DNA of 64,000 bases from Polaribacter pectinis (GTDB lineage: Bacteria; Bacteroidota; Bacteroidia; Flavobacteriales; Flavobacteriaceae), in assembly GCF_014352875.1 (NCBI RefSeq), contig NZ_CP060695.1, positions 2,325,501-2,389,500 of the forward strand, in the 5' to 3' direction. Made by a program: the position numbers and the translations under genes. The notes below the pieces were generated by a model. It was not told where the DNA came from, searched no databases, and saw only the letters and a program-made list of their open reading frames with translations. Shown here piece after piece: positions 26,283-35,311 of this stretch (the first letter of the stretch is position 1; every line of letters starts with the position of its first letter).

Positions 26283-26981
26283 TTGAGAAAAACATTCTAC
26301 ATATCGACAATTTTAGTTTTTACATCAATCATTTTATTCGCTCAAAATAAAATTGAATTAGTAACATATAATTGTATTTATAAAGATGGTACAATGTTCT
26401 CAATAAAAAGAGCAAATCCGAAAATCTTAACTGAACAGAATTTTATTCAAGAAGATAAATATTGGAATAATCATAAGAAGATAATTATGAACAATTCTGA
26501 ATTTTTAAAAATTCAATACACGAATATTTTTGGACAGAAAATCGATACAATTTTTACAAACACAAAGGAACTAACTGAAATAAAAATTTGCGTAAACAAG
26601 TTTAAAGATTACGAGAAAAAATCTCTAATAAAAGAATCAATCGAAAATAATGAAAGTTGGATTTTGAACACAACTTGGGGACATCAAACTTTTGAATCTG
26701 ACAAACTGATTTTAAAACCTAAAAACGGATTTTTAAAATATAAATATTACAAAAACGGAAAAAGAATAAAACGTGGAAAAATAAAAATAACAGAATCCGT
26801 CATAGAAAAAATAGCATTGTTTGAGCGTAAACTGAATCTAATGCAAAATGCTGACAATTCTTGTAATTTCGGAATCAATTATAATCTTAACAATGGAATT
26901 GAAAAGTTGAATTTTCAAGACGACAGTTGTTCTGGGTTTTCGAATGAACAATTATTGTCTGAATTAAAAATAGCGGAATAA
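26283..26981 (+). CDS. Cassette 5: secreted protein of unknown function
   Basis: About 232 residues if translation starts at the TTG at 26283, which gives a clean signal peptide (LRKTFYISTILVFTSIILFAQ). No ATG exists in a better place, since the longer upstream reading lies inside attC 4. The mature part has KYKYYKNGKRIKRGKIKITES and a cysteine pair near the C-terminus (SCNFGINYNL, DDSCSGFS). No family is recognised. The TTG start lies 12 bp after the core, in a TTTGAGAAA context shared by cassettes 14 and 20, so the recombination site may supply part of the translation start region. Confidence 0.55.
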   Translation: MRKTFYISTILVFTSIILFAQNKIELVTYNCIYKDGTMFSIKRANPKILTEQNFIQEDKYWNNHKKIIMNNSEFLKIQYTNIFGQKIDTIFTNTKELTEIKICVNKFKDYEKKSLIKESIENNESWILNTTWGHQTFESDKLILKPKNGFLKYKYYKNGKRIKRGKIKITESVIEKIALFERKLNLMQNADNSCNFGINYNLNNGIEKLNFQDDSCSGFSNEQLLSELKIAE

Positions 26982-26989
26982 AAAACGTG

Positions 26990-27123
26990 TGGTAACACCG
27001 TATAAAAAAAATTGCTAAATTAGTGCTTAAACAAAGGCAGTTGCATTTTTGCCAACTTCTGAATTTCCTTCGGAAATTCCTCGCTGACAAAACCGCAACT
27101 TTTCTTATACAACAACGTTGGCA
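26990..27123 (+). repeat. attC-like site 5
   Basis: Left core TGGTAAC, extended as GTGTGGTAAC to a perfect 10-bp match with the cassette 5 start; right core GTTGGCA. Inner arms GTATAAAAAAAATTGC and GCAACTTTTCTTATAC. Nearly the same sequence as sites 16 and 18. Confidence 0.85.
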
Positions 27124-27135
27124 ACAAGCTAAAAA

Positions 27136-27726
27136 ATGAAACACACATTGAACATATTACTTCTGATTTTAACTTTGGTTTCGTGTAAAAACCAATCAAA
27201 ATCTGAATTAAATAAAGTAGAATTAAAAAAGGAAATTGCTCAAATTGAAAAAGAGGAATTAAAAGAAGTTAATAAACTGAAAACTATTCCAAACGATTTG
27301 CGAAAACTTGGTGCTTTTGACTTTTTTGACTCTGATGAAATTATGAGAATTTGGAGATTTCCAGAAGGCGGAGCTGTATTTGAGGAATTAATAGAAATAA
27401 AAAGAAATGGAAAAGAATGGAGTTCTATTCGATATACATATTTACTAGACGAATATATTGACAAACCTGAATATCAAAAATTTAGAAAAAAGCAAACTCT
27501 GAAATTAAAGAAAGAACAAATTTTAGAGTTTATCAATAAAAAGTTATTGCAAGAAAACATAAAACCGACTAAAGAAGACCAAATTTGCTTATGTGATATC
27601 TATTTAGCGGAATATCGACTTAACAATGAACAAAATTATTTTGAATTCTTTTTAAGAGAAGAAGGAAATAAAAATATTTCAAAAGTTAATTTAATGAAAT
27701 TTCTGAATGAAATAATATCTGAATAA
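27136..27726 (+). CDS. Cassette 6: lipoprotein of unknown function
   Basis: A 196-residue lipoprotein (MKHTLNILLLILTLVSCKN, lipobox Cys17). After a short charged coil (LKKEIAQIEKEELKEVNKLK) it has a compact domain with FDFFDSDEIMRIWRFPEGGAVFEELIEI and a C-terminal NISKVNLMKFLNEI segment. No family recognised. It starts 13 bp after the core site. The short distance between core and ATG is typical for this array and leaves no room for a private promoter. Confidence 0.7.
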   Translation: MKHTLNILLLILTLVSCKNQSKSELNKVELKKEIAQIEKEELKEVNKLKTIPNDLRKLGAFDFFDSDEIMRIWRFPEGGAVFEELIEIKRNGKEWSSIRYTYLLDEYIDKPEYQKFRKKQTLKLKKEQILEFINKKLLQENIKPTKEDQICLCDIYLAEYRLNNEQNYFEFFLREEGNKNISKVNLMKFLNEIISE

Positions 27727-27733
27727 AGCCTGT

Positions 27734-27867
27734 TGCCAACACCGTATATAATTTATTGCTGGCTTCTCGCCTACTTACGAAAGTCCTCGCGGACTTTCTT
27801 TGTCCGTAATTATTTACTAAATTAGTTGCTTGAAACACGCAACAAACCATATACAACAACGTTGGCA
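27734..27867 (+). repeat. attC-like site 6
   Basis: Left core TGCCAAC, right core GTTGGCA. Arms GTATATAATTTATTGC and GCAACAAACCATATAC: all three differences are A opposite C. Confidence 0.85.
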
Positions 27868-27920
27868 TTAATTTAAAAAAAAATCGTAAATTGTAATTTA
27901 TAATCAAATAAAAAACAGAC

Positions 27921-29378
27921 ATGAAAAAAATTTTACTTTTAGTTATCTATGTTATTGCGTTTCAATTACATGCGCAAACTTACATGTATGGCACAACTTA
28001 TGAAGGAGGTGCGAATGGGCTTGGAATCATTTACAGAGTTGACCAAAACGGCCAAAACTTTCAAAAAGTTTTTGATTTTACAACTAGTACGGGTGGTAAA
28101 CCATTAGGAGGTTTAACACTAGCAAATGGTAAACTTTATGGTTTTACTACAGAAGAAGGGCCTGTTGATAACCCTGGAGCTACCGCTGGGTTCGGATCTT
28201 TTTTTAGTTTTGACCCTCTAACAAATAATTTAACTGTAATTGAATCACTTGATGATAAATCTATAATTGGTAGTGACATTAATCATAGTCCACTTCTTGC
28301 TAATGATGGAAAGCTCTACATTATTAGTGCACAAAGTGAAGTCGGTGTATTTAATAGTATAATATCAACTTATGACCTAGGTACGCAAGCTATTTCTGTT
28401 TTAGCTACCTTAGATAGAACTACTCACGGTCAAGGAAGATCAAAATTAATGCAGGCTAGCAACAACCATTTTTATATTGCTACCTCCAATGGTGGAACAA
28501 ATGATTTTGGAACGATCACTCGTTGGAATACCTCTACAAATCAACTAGAGGAGTTATTTAATTCAACTGGACCTGGTGAATCTCCAAATCACGGTTTTAA
28601 AAATGCACAAAATGGTTTAATAGAAAGTAGCGATGGATATCTTTATGGTACATCTACACAAGGTGGTGATATAACAGATGTAGGTGTGTTATTTAGAATT
28701 AAATTAGATGGTACAGATTACAGTGCATTAGAAGTTTTCAAATCAGGAATACAAGACCAGGGTTTTTATCCATATAGTGGTCTAACAGAATTGAATGGAC
28801 TTTTATATGGTAATACATCAGAAGAAAATATAGATAACGTAAACGCTGGTACACTTTTCACTTATAATTTAACAACTGGTGTTGTTGATTATTTTTACAC
28901 ATTAGATCTTGAAGGTTATACACCTAAAGGAACTATGACATTATCAACTAATAACCGTTTATACTTTACAACTACAGGTGAAAACGGCGGAAATAATGGT
29001 AGCCTAATTGAATACAATCCTATCAATGGTAATGTAACTCAAAGACATTCATTCAACGGAACTAATGGTTCTAAACCATATTATGATGAATTAGCTGTCG
29101 TGGATTTCACTTCCTTGAGTATTGATGAATCTTCTTTACTAGATAATATTGTCAATACATACCCGAATCCATTTCAGGACGTAGTTAATATTAAAGTTGA
29201 GGGGTCACATCTGATTGAAACTATTAAAATATTAGATCTTAAGGGTTCTGAATTGTATATTGACAATTCTAAGTCAAATGAATCTAATGTAAATACATCT
29301 TTTCTGTCATCAGGTGTTTATTTATTGTACATCCAAACAGATTTAGGTAGCACAACAAGAAAGATAATAAAAGAATAA
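27921..29378 (+). CDS. Cassette 7: secreted repeat protein with type IX sorting domain
   Basis: A 485-residue exported protein: signal peptide MKKILLLVIYVIAFQLHAQ, then about 370 residues of beta-propeller-like repeats with the recurring pattern G-x-LYG-x-T-x-x-GG (GLTLANGKLYGFTTEEG, LIESSDGYLYGTSTQGG), the style of choice-of-anchor 'GloVer' repeats. The C-terminal 75 residues (from VNTYPNPFQDVVNIKVEG, with SSGVYLLYIQ) form a Por secretion-system type A sorting domain. It should be passed through the outer membrane by the type IX system and anchored at the surface. It links the cassette pool to a Bacteroidota-specific secretion route. Confidence 0.88.
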   Translation: MKKILLLVIYVIAFQLHAQTYMYGTTYEGGANGLGIIYRVDQNGQNFQKVFDFTTSTGGKPLGGLTLANGKLYGFTTEEGPVDNPGATAGFGSFFSFDPLTNNLTVIESLDDKSIIGSDINHSPLLANDGKLYIISAQSEVGVFNSIISTYDLGTQAISVLATLDRTTHGQGRSKLMQASNNHFYIATSNGGTNDFGTITRWNTSTNQLEELFNSTGPGESPNHGFKNAQNGLIESSDGYLYGTSTQGGDITDVGVLFRIKLDGTDYSALEVFKSGIQDQGFYPYSGLTELNGLLYGNTSEENIDNVNAGTLFTYNLTTGVVDYFYTLDLEGYTPKGTMTLSTNNRLYFTTTGENGGNNGSLIEYNPINGNVTQRHSFNGTNGSKPYYDELAVVDFTSLSIDESSLLDNIVNTYPNPFQDVVNIKVEGSHLIETIKILDLKGSELYIDNSKSNESNVNTSFLSSGVYLLYIQTDLGSTTRKIIKE

Positions 29379-29382
29379 CTAA

Positions 29383-29513
29383 TGCCAACAAGGTATAAAA
29401 GCAATAGCGGTTTGGGTGTAATCTCAAACCGCTATTATATTTAATAGCCAACTTTGCCTACTGAAAGGAAGAGCATCTAATTCCGCTACTGTTCTTATAC
29501 AAGTCCGTTGTAC
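29383..29513 (+). repeat. attC-like site 7
   Basis: Left core TGCCAAC, extended CTAATGCCAAC; right core GTTGTAC. Arms GTATAAAAGCAATAGCGG and CCGCTACTGTTCTTATAC; an inner AATAGCGGTTTG/CAAACCGCTATT hairpin is especially strong. Confidence 0.8.
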
Positions 29514-29521
29514 AATATTAG

Positions 29522-30100
29522 ATGAAAGAAGAAATTAAGATTTTAGACAAACAAGTAAATCAACTGAATAATGAAAGTGATAGAGCTTGTATTATTTTAG
29601 CAGGTTCGATTATAGATGATGTATTGTACAAAATATTTGACAGATATCTTGTTTCGTTTCCATCTTCAAATGACCCTTTATTTAATAACAATGGAGCATT
29701 ATCAACACTTTCAAATAAGATTGACTTGGCTTACAGATTTGGAATAATTAGCAATCAAATGTGCAAATCATTGCATTCAATTCGAAAACTGAGAAATATA
29801 TGTGCTCACGAGTACGAATCAATCACTTTTAATGACCAAAAAGTTAAGGACATATCAAACAATCTATTTAATATTACAAAATTGACTTCAGCTGTTATTT
29901 CACAAAATGTTGAAAAAATTAATACTCGAGCGAAATTTACTTTTGCATTTTCTTATTTAATTCACGAATTGAACATAATACACAAATCTGTTAAACCTCT
30001 TGAATCGAAAGAAATGGAATTTGGGTTGACTGAAACTGCTGCTAAAGAATATATAGAGTCCAAAACAAGTAATAATTTGAATGACGAAAATAAAAATTAA
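29522..30100 (+). CDS. Cassette 8: MltR/DUF4145-like HEPN-type protein
   Basis: A 192-residue all-helical protein. IILAGSIIDDVLYKIF near the N-terminus, ALSTLSNKIDLAYRFGII in the middle and SIRKLRNICAHEYES near residue 90 match the MltR/DUF4145-like group. RNICAH satisfies the HEPN ribonuclease signature R-x4-H. Relatives include the mannitol operon repressor fold and stand-alone HEPN toxins. There is no neighbour in the cassette that would act as antidote. Whether it is an active RNase or a regulator cannot be told from the sequence. Confidence 0.7.
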   Translation: MKEEIKILDKQVNQLNNESDRACIILAGSIIDDVLYKIFDRYLVSFPSSNDPLFNNNGALSTLSNKIDLAYRFGIISNQMCKSLHSIRKLRNICAHEYESITFNDQKVKDISNNLFNITKLTSAVISQNVEKINTRAKFTFAFSYLIHELNIIHKSVKPLESKEMEFGLTETAAKEYIESKTSNNLNDENKN

Positions 30101-30104
30101 CATT

Positions 30105-30235
30105 GTACAACACCGTATATAATTTATTGCTAGTTCTAGCCTACTTACGAAAATCCTCGCGGATTTTCTATTCGGTATTTATTTGCTAAATTACTTGCTA
30201 AACCACGCAACAAACCATATACAAACACGTTGGCA
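30105..30235 (+). repeat. attC-like site 8
   Basis: Left core GTACAAC (ATTGTACAAC), right core GTTGGCA. Arms GTATATAATTTATTGC and GCAACAAACCATATAC, identical in form to site 6. Confidence 0.85.
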
Positions 30236-30250
30236 ACAAGCTGAAAAAAA

Positions 30251-31804
30251 ATGAAATCTGAACTAAAAATATACTTTTTCCTTCTAATAACATTACTGTT
30301 TTCCTGCAAAGAAGAACCTAACAAGATAGAACCCAAAACAAAAAAACCTAATAAAATTGTTTTAATTTCAATAAATGCACCAGCAAAATATACTCATTTA
30401 ATAAAACAAGACAGCATTGGAAAAACACTAAAAGATAGTTTAGGTCCAAAAGCTTTTTACATCAAAAATGGTTTTACATATCTAGATTATATGAATAACG
30501 AACAAACGTGGTTACCCAAACCAAATGTTCGTGACACTATAGTTATTGAGTGCTATTCTGAATACCTTGAATTCACTACAAACAATTTTTTTACTTCAAT
30601 ACACGATACCTTTTTAGTGAAAAATGGAGATACCGTTGTTTTTAATTATAATTATAATATACCAAAAGCGGAGATAACTAATAGAAAGGTAAATAATGAA
30701 GAACTAAATTATAATAGTTATAGACATAAAAAATTATTCAGTAATAAATATACAAGCCATCACCTGATTTTTGCAAATCTTTTTATAGATAACGATATTA
30801 AAAACCATGAACAAAATTCCATTGATTACTTCAACAAAGCAAAAAATGATTTTATTAGAGAAACACAATTATTAGATTCTTTATTAAAATCAAAAAGCAT
30901 TACGGAGACAAATTACAATTATCGAAAAGATGCTTTGAATATGTTAATGGAAAAGCACAAAAAACTCAAGAATATTAAAAAGTGGTTGGAACAAAACAAA
31001 TCTTTAAGAGATAAAGAAACCATTGAGCAACTTTTCGGTTTCGATTTAGCCAAAACAGACTCTTTAATGAAATTTTCATTCTTTAGAGATTATTTAAACA
31101 ATATTTCGAAGTATGATTTGGAATTTATAGAGGAAAACAATGGAAATTCAGGTGCTTTTTACATAGATTCAAGAATTCGTTTTGACTCTATTTTAAAAGA
31201 TAGACGATTTAATCAAGTTGCTAAAAATTATTTACTTTTCAATGCTTATGACGGAATTGGTCAAAATTTCAGAATCAAAGACAAAGAAAAATATTTTAAA
31301 AAACTACAGGAAAACACGACAAATAGAGAGCAACTCGAAAAATTGCAGAAAGACTATAAATTAGATTTCAGCAAGTCTGACAAACTGATTTTAACCGACT
31401 TAAAAAATGATACAATTACTTTTTCTAATGTTTTAAAAAACAACAAAGGAAAATGGCTTTATGTTGATTTTTGGGCAAGTTGGTGTAGACCTTGTCGAGA
31501 GACAATGCCAGAATCTAACAAGCTCAAAAAAGAATTAAAAAATGAAAATATTGAGTTTATATATTTGGCTCTAAATGACAGAAAAGAAAATTGGCAAAAG
31601 GCAATTAAAACTGATAGTCTTTCGAACAGTCATAACTATTTTATAGAAAACGGAAATGTTTCTAAAGTTGTTGAGGATTTAGGAATTAAAACAATACCAC
31701 ATTATTTAATTTATAATCCTAATGGAGAATTAATAAATGGATTTGCAAATCGACCAGGAGAAGGAGCAAAAGAACAATTAAGAAAATTATTGACGGAAAA
31801 ATAA
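30251..31804 (+). CDS. Cassette 9: thioredoxin-like (TlpA) lipoprotein
   Basis: A 517-residue lipoprotein (MKSELKIYFFLLITLLFSCKE). The first 370 residues are an unrecognised helical domain. The C-terminal 140 residues are a TlpA/ResA-type thioredoxin fold with WLYVDFWASWCRPCRETMPESNKL near residue 410 and a cis-proline segment GIKTIPHYLIYNPNG. CRPC is the redox-active pair. Such proteins reduce or reshuffle disulfides in the periplasm of Bacteroidota. An enzyme of this kind as a single cassette gene is notable but consistent with the exported cargo of neighbouring cassettes. Confidence 0.85.
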   Translation: MKSELKIYFFLLITLLFSCKEEPNKIEPKTKKPNKIVLISINAPAKYTHLIKQDSIGKTLKDSLGPKAFYIKNGFTYLDYMNNEQTWLPKPNVRDTIVIECYSEYLEFTTNNFFTSIHDTFLVKNGDTVVFNYNYNIPKAEITNRKVNNEELNYNSYRHKKLFSNKYTSHHLIFANLFIDNDIKNHEQNSIDYFNKAKNDFIRETQLLDSLLKSKSITETNYNYRKDALNMLMEKHKKLKNIKKWLEQNKSLRDKETIEQLFGFDLAKTDSLMKFSFFRDYLNNISKYDLEFIEENNGNSGAFYIDSRIRFDSILKDRRFNQVAKNYLLFNAYDGIGQNFRIKDKEKYFKKLQENTTNREQLEKLQKDYKLDFSKSDKLILTDLKNDTITFSNVLKNNKGKWLYVDFWASWCRPCRETMPESNKLKKELKNENIEFIYLALNDRKENWQKAIKTDSLSNSHNYFIENGNVSKVVEDLGIKTIPHYLIYNPNGELINGFANRPGEGAKEQLRKLLTEK

Positions 31805-31811
31805 AGCCAGT

Positions 31812-31943
31812 TGCCAACACCGTATAAAAAAAATTGCTGGTAAAAGCCAATTTACGAAAGTCCTCGCTGACTTTCTATTTGGCTTTTATTTGCTAACTTT
31901 AGTACCTAAACCACGCAACTTTTCTTATACAAACACGTTACCA
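31812..31943 (+). repeat. attC-like site 9
   Basis: Left core TGCCAAC, right core GTTACCA. Arms GTATAAAAAAAATTGC and GCAACTTTTCTTATAC. The 3' junction AAAATAAAGCCAGTTGCC is shared with cassettes 16 and 18. Confidence 0.85.
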
Positions 31944-31952
31944 ACAATTAGA

Positions 31953-32750
31953 ATGACCAACATAAATCCGAATAGAATCAAGTTTTATCAATTCCTAAAC
32001 GATGACATTTCATTGGAATTATTTGAAAGTTGGGTTTATAAAAACAAAGAGCTTGAAAATATAATTCAAGAAGACGATTATAATGATTTATTAGCTTTTA
32101 CTTTTAAAAGTAGAGAAACCAAGAATTTTATAAAATCGATTGTTAAGAAACATTTTGACTGGAAAGAATATGAAAAATGGAGAACAATTGAATTACTTAA
32201 AAAGATTAAATCTGGTAAAATTGAAATTGTTTTGGCAACTCGAAAATTAAGAGAATTATATCTTGAACAAGAAGAAAAAATTAAAAGACCATTTCTGACA
32301 ATTGGTCTTGCAATTGGTTATGAAAGCGTACTTGATAATTGTCCAATAGAAACTGAATATAATCAATGGAATTCTGACGTTTTGAAAAAACAACTTGAAC
32401 CTGTACAATGGTATCAAAACCGAATTTTAGAAGACGTTGAACAAGAACTTAACGAATTACTAAACCCTGAAATAAAAACTATTGACCTTGGGAAAATTGT
32501 GAGTATTAAAGATTTTCACGACATTTTTTCGGAAAGACTTTACTTCCCTGAATTTTATGGAAATAATTGGGATGCTTTTTGGGATTCGATAATTGGAATC
32601 GTTGAAATGCCAAAAAAATTGACCTTAACCAATTGGGAAAAATTCGAAAAAACATTTAAAAAAGATTCGAAAATTTTGAAAGAAATTATAAAGGATTATA
32701 ACAATCAAAATACTGAAAATAAAAAAATAACTGTTGGTAACACCGTATAA
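31953..32750 (+). CDS. Cassette 10: barstar-like protein with unknown N-terminal domain
   Basis: 265 residues from the ATG at 31953; the upstream extension lies in attC 9. The C-terminal 85 residues (IVSIKDFHDIFSERLYFPEFYGNNWDAFWDSIIGIVEMPKKLTL, with the lines before and after) are a good barstar domain, the fold that blocks barnase-type ribonucleases. The first 180 residues are unrecognised. The reading frame runs into attC 10 and uses its TAA as stop (end VGNTV). No nuclease gene is nearby, so this is probably a stand-alone immunity gene against ribonuclease toxins of competitors. That is inference. Confidence 0.8.
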   Translation: MTNINPNRIKFYQFLNDDISLELFESWVYKNKELENIIQEDDYNDLLAFTFKSRETKNFIKSIVKKHFDWKEYEKWRTIELLKKIKSGKIEIVLATRKLRELYLEQEEKIKRPFLTIGLAIGYESVLDNCPIETEYNQWNSDVLKKQLEPVQWYQNRILEDVEQELNELLNPEIKTIDLGKIVSIKDFHDIFSERLYFPEFYGNNWDAFWDSIIGIVEMPKKLTLTNWEKFEKTFKKDSKILKEIIKDYNNQNTENKKITVGNTV

Positions 32751-32867
32751 ACTTTATTGCTGGTTTTGGCTCACTTGGGAAATTCCTTCGGAATTTCGCC
32801 GTTCGTGTTTTATTTATTAAATTCACTGCTTAAACAACGCAACAAAGCTTATACAACAACGTTGCCA
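32735..32867 (+). repeat. attC-like site 10
   Basis: Left core TGGTAAC, right core GTTGCCA. Arms GTATAAACTTTATTGC and GCAACAAAGCTTATAC. Overlaps the last codons of the cassette 10 gene. Confidence 0.85.
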
Positions 32868-32901
32868 TTAATACGGAAAAACTCAAACCTTGAATTAGAA
32901 A

Positions 32902-33096
32902 ATGGAAAAATTTGACATATTTGCTATTTTGTTTATTGCTTTCGGAATCTACTGTGCGATTGGTTTGAAAAAAGATTATGCTGATTACAAAAAATCAAAT
33001 CATTATTTAGAATATAATATTTACGTTAGAAATATAGGAGTTGTTGTTGGAAGTATAATTATGTTCTTTTATGAACTTTCAAGATTATTTTCTTAA
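32902..33096 (+). CDS. Cassette 11: small membrane protein
   Basis: A 64-residue protein with two predicted membrane segments (FAILFIAFGIYCAIGL and VGVVVG-like GVVVGSIIMFFYELS), joined by a short charged loop. It is the only clear gene in this cassette. The 242 bp after it (33097-33338) contain many stops and no supported gene. Small two-helix membrane proteins are frequent integron cargo. No family recognised. Confidence 0.55.
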   Translation: MEKFDIFAILFIAFGIYCAIGLKKDYADYKKSNHYLEYNIYVRNIGVVVGSIIMFFYELSRLFS

Positions 33097-33338
33097 TGAT
33101 TTAAATAGAAAATTTAAAGCATAAAAAACAAAAATTTAAATTAAGCAACGCGGAATTTACTAATCAAGTATTGAAAAAAAACACAAAACGGAACTGAATA
33201 AAAAAACTCTCCGACTTCCACTCTTTGGGAAAAATATGAATCGGAATTTAAGCAAGTTTGAGTAAATTAAAAACGGAGAAAAACATATACTTCGGAAAAA
33301 AGAAAACGGAATGATTTCTATGTAAAAAAAAGTACTAA

Positions 33339-33472
33339 TGGCAACAACGTGTATAAAAAATTGCGTAGTTTAGTGCTTAACCAAAGGCAGTTGCATTTTT
33401 GTTACGTCTGAATTTCCTTCGGAAATTCCTCGCACACAAAACCGCAACTATTCATACACAAAACCGTTGTGA
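33339..33472 (+). repeat. attC-like site 11
   Basis: Left core TGGCAAC (CTAATGGCAAC), right core GTTGTGA. Arms GTGTATAAAAAATTGC and GCAACTATTCATACAC. Confidence 0.85.
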
Positions 33473-33484
33473 GCAAGCTGAAAA

Positions 33485-34252
33485 ATGAACTTCGTAAAAG
33501 ACGACATACCGAAATGGATTAAACCATATGCTGAATTAGGACCAGGATTTGAGCTTGACGTCAAAATCAATCACGACAACTTTTTTTGGTATTTACAAGC
33601 TATGTGTAGTCCGCCAAATTTTGAGAAATATTTGATTTTATTACATCCTTTTTGGATAAACTACAAAGCAAAAGAACTTAATAAAAAAGTTAACTTTTTA
33701 AGAGATAAAGATGTCAACGAAGAAGAATTTGAAAGGCTTACTTATTCGGAATTCTTTAAAAAATATGACGAGGAATTCAATTTAAAAACAGCGAAAAAAG
33801 TAAAAGAAAAAATTGCAGACAAGTATTTAAGAAAAAATAATGACTGGCCAAAATACATTTGGTATCCAGCCGAGGGAGAAGCTGAATTATCTGACTTGGA
33901 ATTTATCACTCAATCACTGATTAAAAAATATGGAGACTTGGAATCTGACTTTTATTATGTTTTAATGAAAACTAAAGAGATTTACGAAGACCAAATATTG
34001 CGTGGAAATTTATCTGAATTACCAAAAGTCTGGGACTTTGAACCCGAAATTAGAGATAGCCCAAGTGCAATCTATCCGACAACAGGAAATGATTGGTTTA
34101 TAATTACAGATTACGACTGTCCAATGACATTTATTGGTGGAAAATCGGAATTGATTGACGAAATGCTAAAAAACAAACCTAAAGGAATTGACCTTTACGA
34201 AATAATACCGAAATACGAACAGAAAAAAGCCAACTCACAACAACGTGTATAA
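33485..34252 (+). CDS. Cassette 12: hypothetical protein
   Basis: A 255-residue soluble protein starting 13 bp after the core. No signal peptide or membrane segment. Visible blocks are FFWYLQAMCSPPNFEKYLILLHPFW, DWPKYIWYPAEGEAELSDLEFI and DWFIITDYDCPMTFIGGKSELIDEML. The last resembles the end of several contact-dependent immunity families, but no named family can be assigned. The frame continues into attC 12 and ends there (QQRV). Confidence 0.65.
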   Translation: MNFVKDDIPKWIKPYAELGPGFELDVKINHDNFFWYLQAMCSPPNFEKYLILLHPFWINYKAKELNKKVNFLRDKDVNEEEFERLTYSEFFKKYDEEFNLKTAKKVKEKIADKYLRKNNDWPKYIWYPAEGEAELSDLEFITQSLIKKYGDLESDFYYVLMKTKEIYEDQILRGNLSELPKVWDFEPEIRDSPSAIYPTTGNDWFIITDYDCPMTFIGGKSELIDEMLKNKPKGIDLYEIIPKYEQKKANSQQRV

Positions 34253-34365
34253 TTAATTGCTTGGTCTGTGTGTACTCGGAAAATCCTACGGATTTTCCTC
34301 TGGTTCGTTTTCTTTTAGTAACTTAGTTCTCGCCAACGCAACTAATCATACACAACACGTTGTGC
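34235..34365 (+). repeat. attC-like site 12
   Basis: Left core TCACAAC, right core GTTGTGC. Arms GTGTATAATTAATTGC and GCAACTAATCATACAC. Confidence 0.85.
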
Positions 34366-34464
34366 AAAATTTAAAATTACGGTAAATTTGAAAAATTTAG
34401 GAAATAAAATCAATCAGAAATACTAACACAAAAATAAAGCATTCTGATTTGTTAGTATCTAATT

Positions 34465-35310
34465 TTAATCAAAAAAAGGTCTAACATTATTTTTTTGAAT
34501 GTAATCTTCAATAATTCCGACTTCGCTAATATCGACAAACTCTAGAAATTCAGTATCTCTAATATGTTCCCATAGCAAATGGTTTTTGTTTACTCTCTTT
34601 TGAGGTTCTCTTCCTAAAACAAAATATTTTCCTCTAGAGTCACCTTCTAATTCTATAGCTTTTGTTAAAGACACAAATCTAGTAACATCATTTTCAAGAT
34701 AATAATGACTTTTTTCAAAGTCTATTGTTTGTCCAGCTACAGGTATTCCATTTACACCTATAAAATCTATATCTATTGGTGCAAATAAATTTTCAAAATC
34801 ATCAGAGGTCAATGTCTTTTCAATGTTAACTTTCTCTTGAATTTTAGGAAATAATTGCTTTTTGACTATAGAATGAACATTAAATTCAGGTTCAACATTC
34901 GTGTCATTAGAAAATTTAAAAATATATTTTTCAAAAATTCTTTTAAATGTATTATCATTTAAATCTACATCAATCGTTTTTGGTTCAGAAAACTGAATAA
35001 TATTATTTGAATATCTAGAAAGATAAACTAAATAACTCTCATTAATCCAATCATTCTTAAAATCTCTTTTAATAAATAATTTATTAGAGTCAACTATATT
35101 ATCAGAAACAATCTCTTTATCAATTGACTTAAGGTAACTTTTAACTAAACCATATCTCTCACTATTTAAAATACCTTTAAAAGCAGAAAGCTTGTCCGAA
35201 GAGAATTTAAAATAATTTTTAGAACCATTAGACACAAGAACGCCTATACTAACTCTTTCATTAAGAGTAGTATTCAAATTAACGTAAAGTATTGAATAAA
35301 TAGTTTTCAT
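34465..35310 (-). CDS. Cassette 13: DUF3037-like partner of HipA-like kinase
   Basis: A 281-residue protein on the strand opposite to the array. It opens YSILYVNLNTTLNERVSIGVLVSN and continues with a helical body; this opening is typical of DUF3037-type proteins, which are found next to HipA-like kinases. It begins 1 bp after the stop of the kinase gene, so the pair is one operon. Reverse orientation means it needs its own promoter and cannot rely on a promoter at attI; the 120 bp between 36134 and the attC, AT-rich, may contain it. Confidence 0.7.
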   Translation of the reverse strand: MKTIYSILYVNLNTTLNERVSIGVLVSNGSKNYFKFSSDKLSAFKGILNSERYGLVKSYLKSIDKEIVSDNIVDSNKLFIKRDFKNDWINESYLVYLSRYSNNIIQFSEPKTIDVDLNDNTFKRIFEKYIFKFSNDTNVEPEFNVHSIVKKQLFPKIQEKVNIEKTLTSDDFENLFAPIDIDFIGVNGIPVAGQTIDFEKSHYYLENDVTRFVSLTKAIELEGDSRGKYFVLGREPQKRVNKNHLLWEHIRDTEFLEFVDISEVGIIEDYIQKNNVRPFFD

Positions 35311-35311
35311 T

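Noticed and set aside
33097..33338. A broken second gene in cassette 11
   Set aside because: Many stops in all frames and no recognisable fragment; treated as non-coding.
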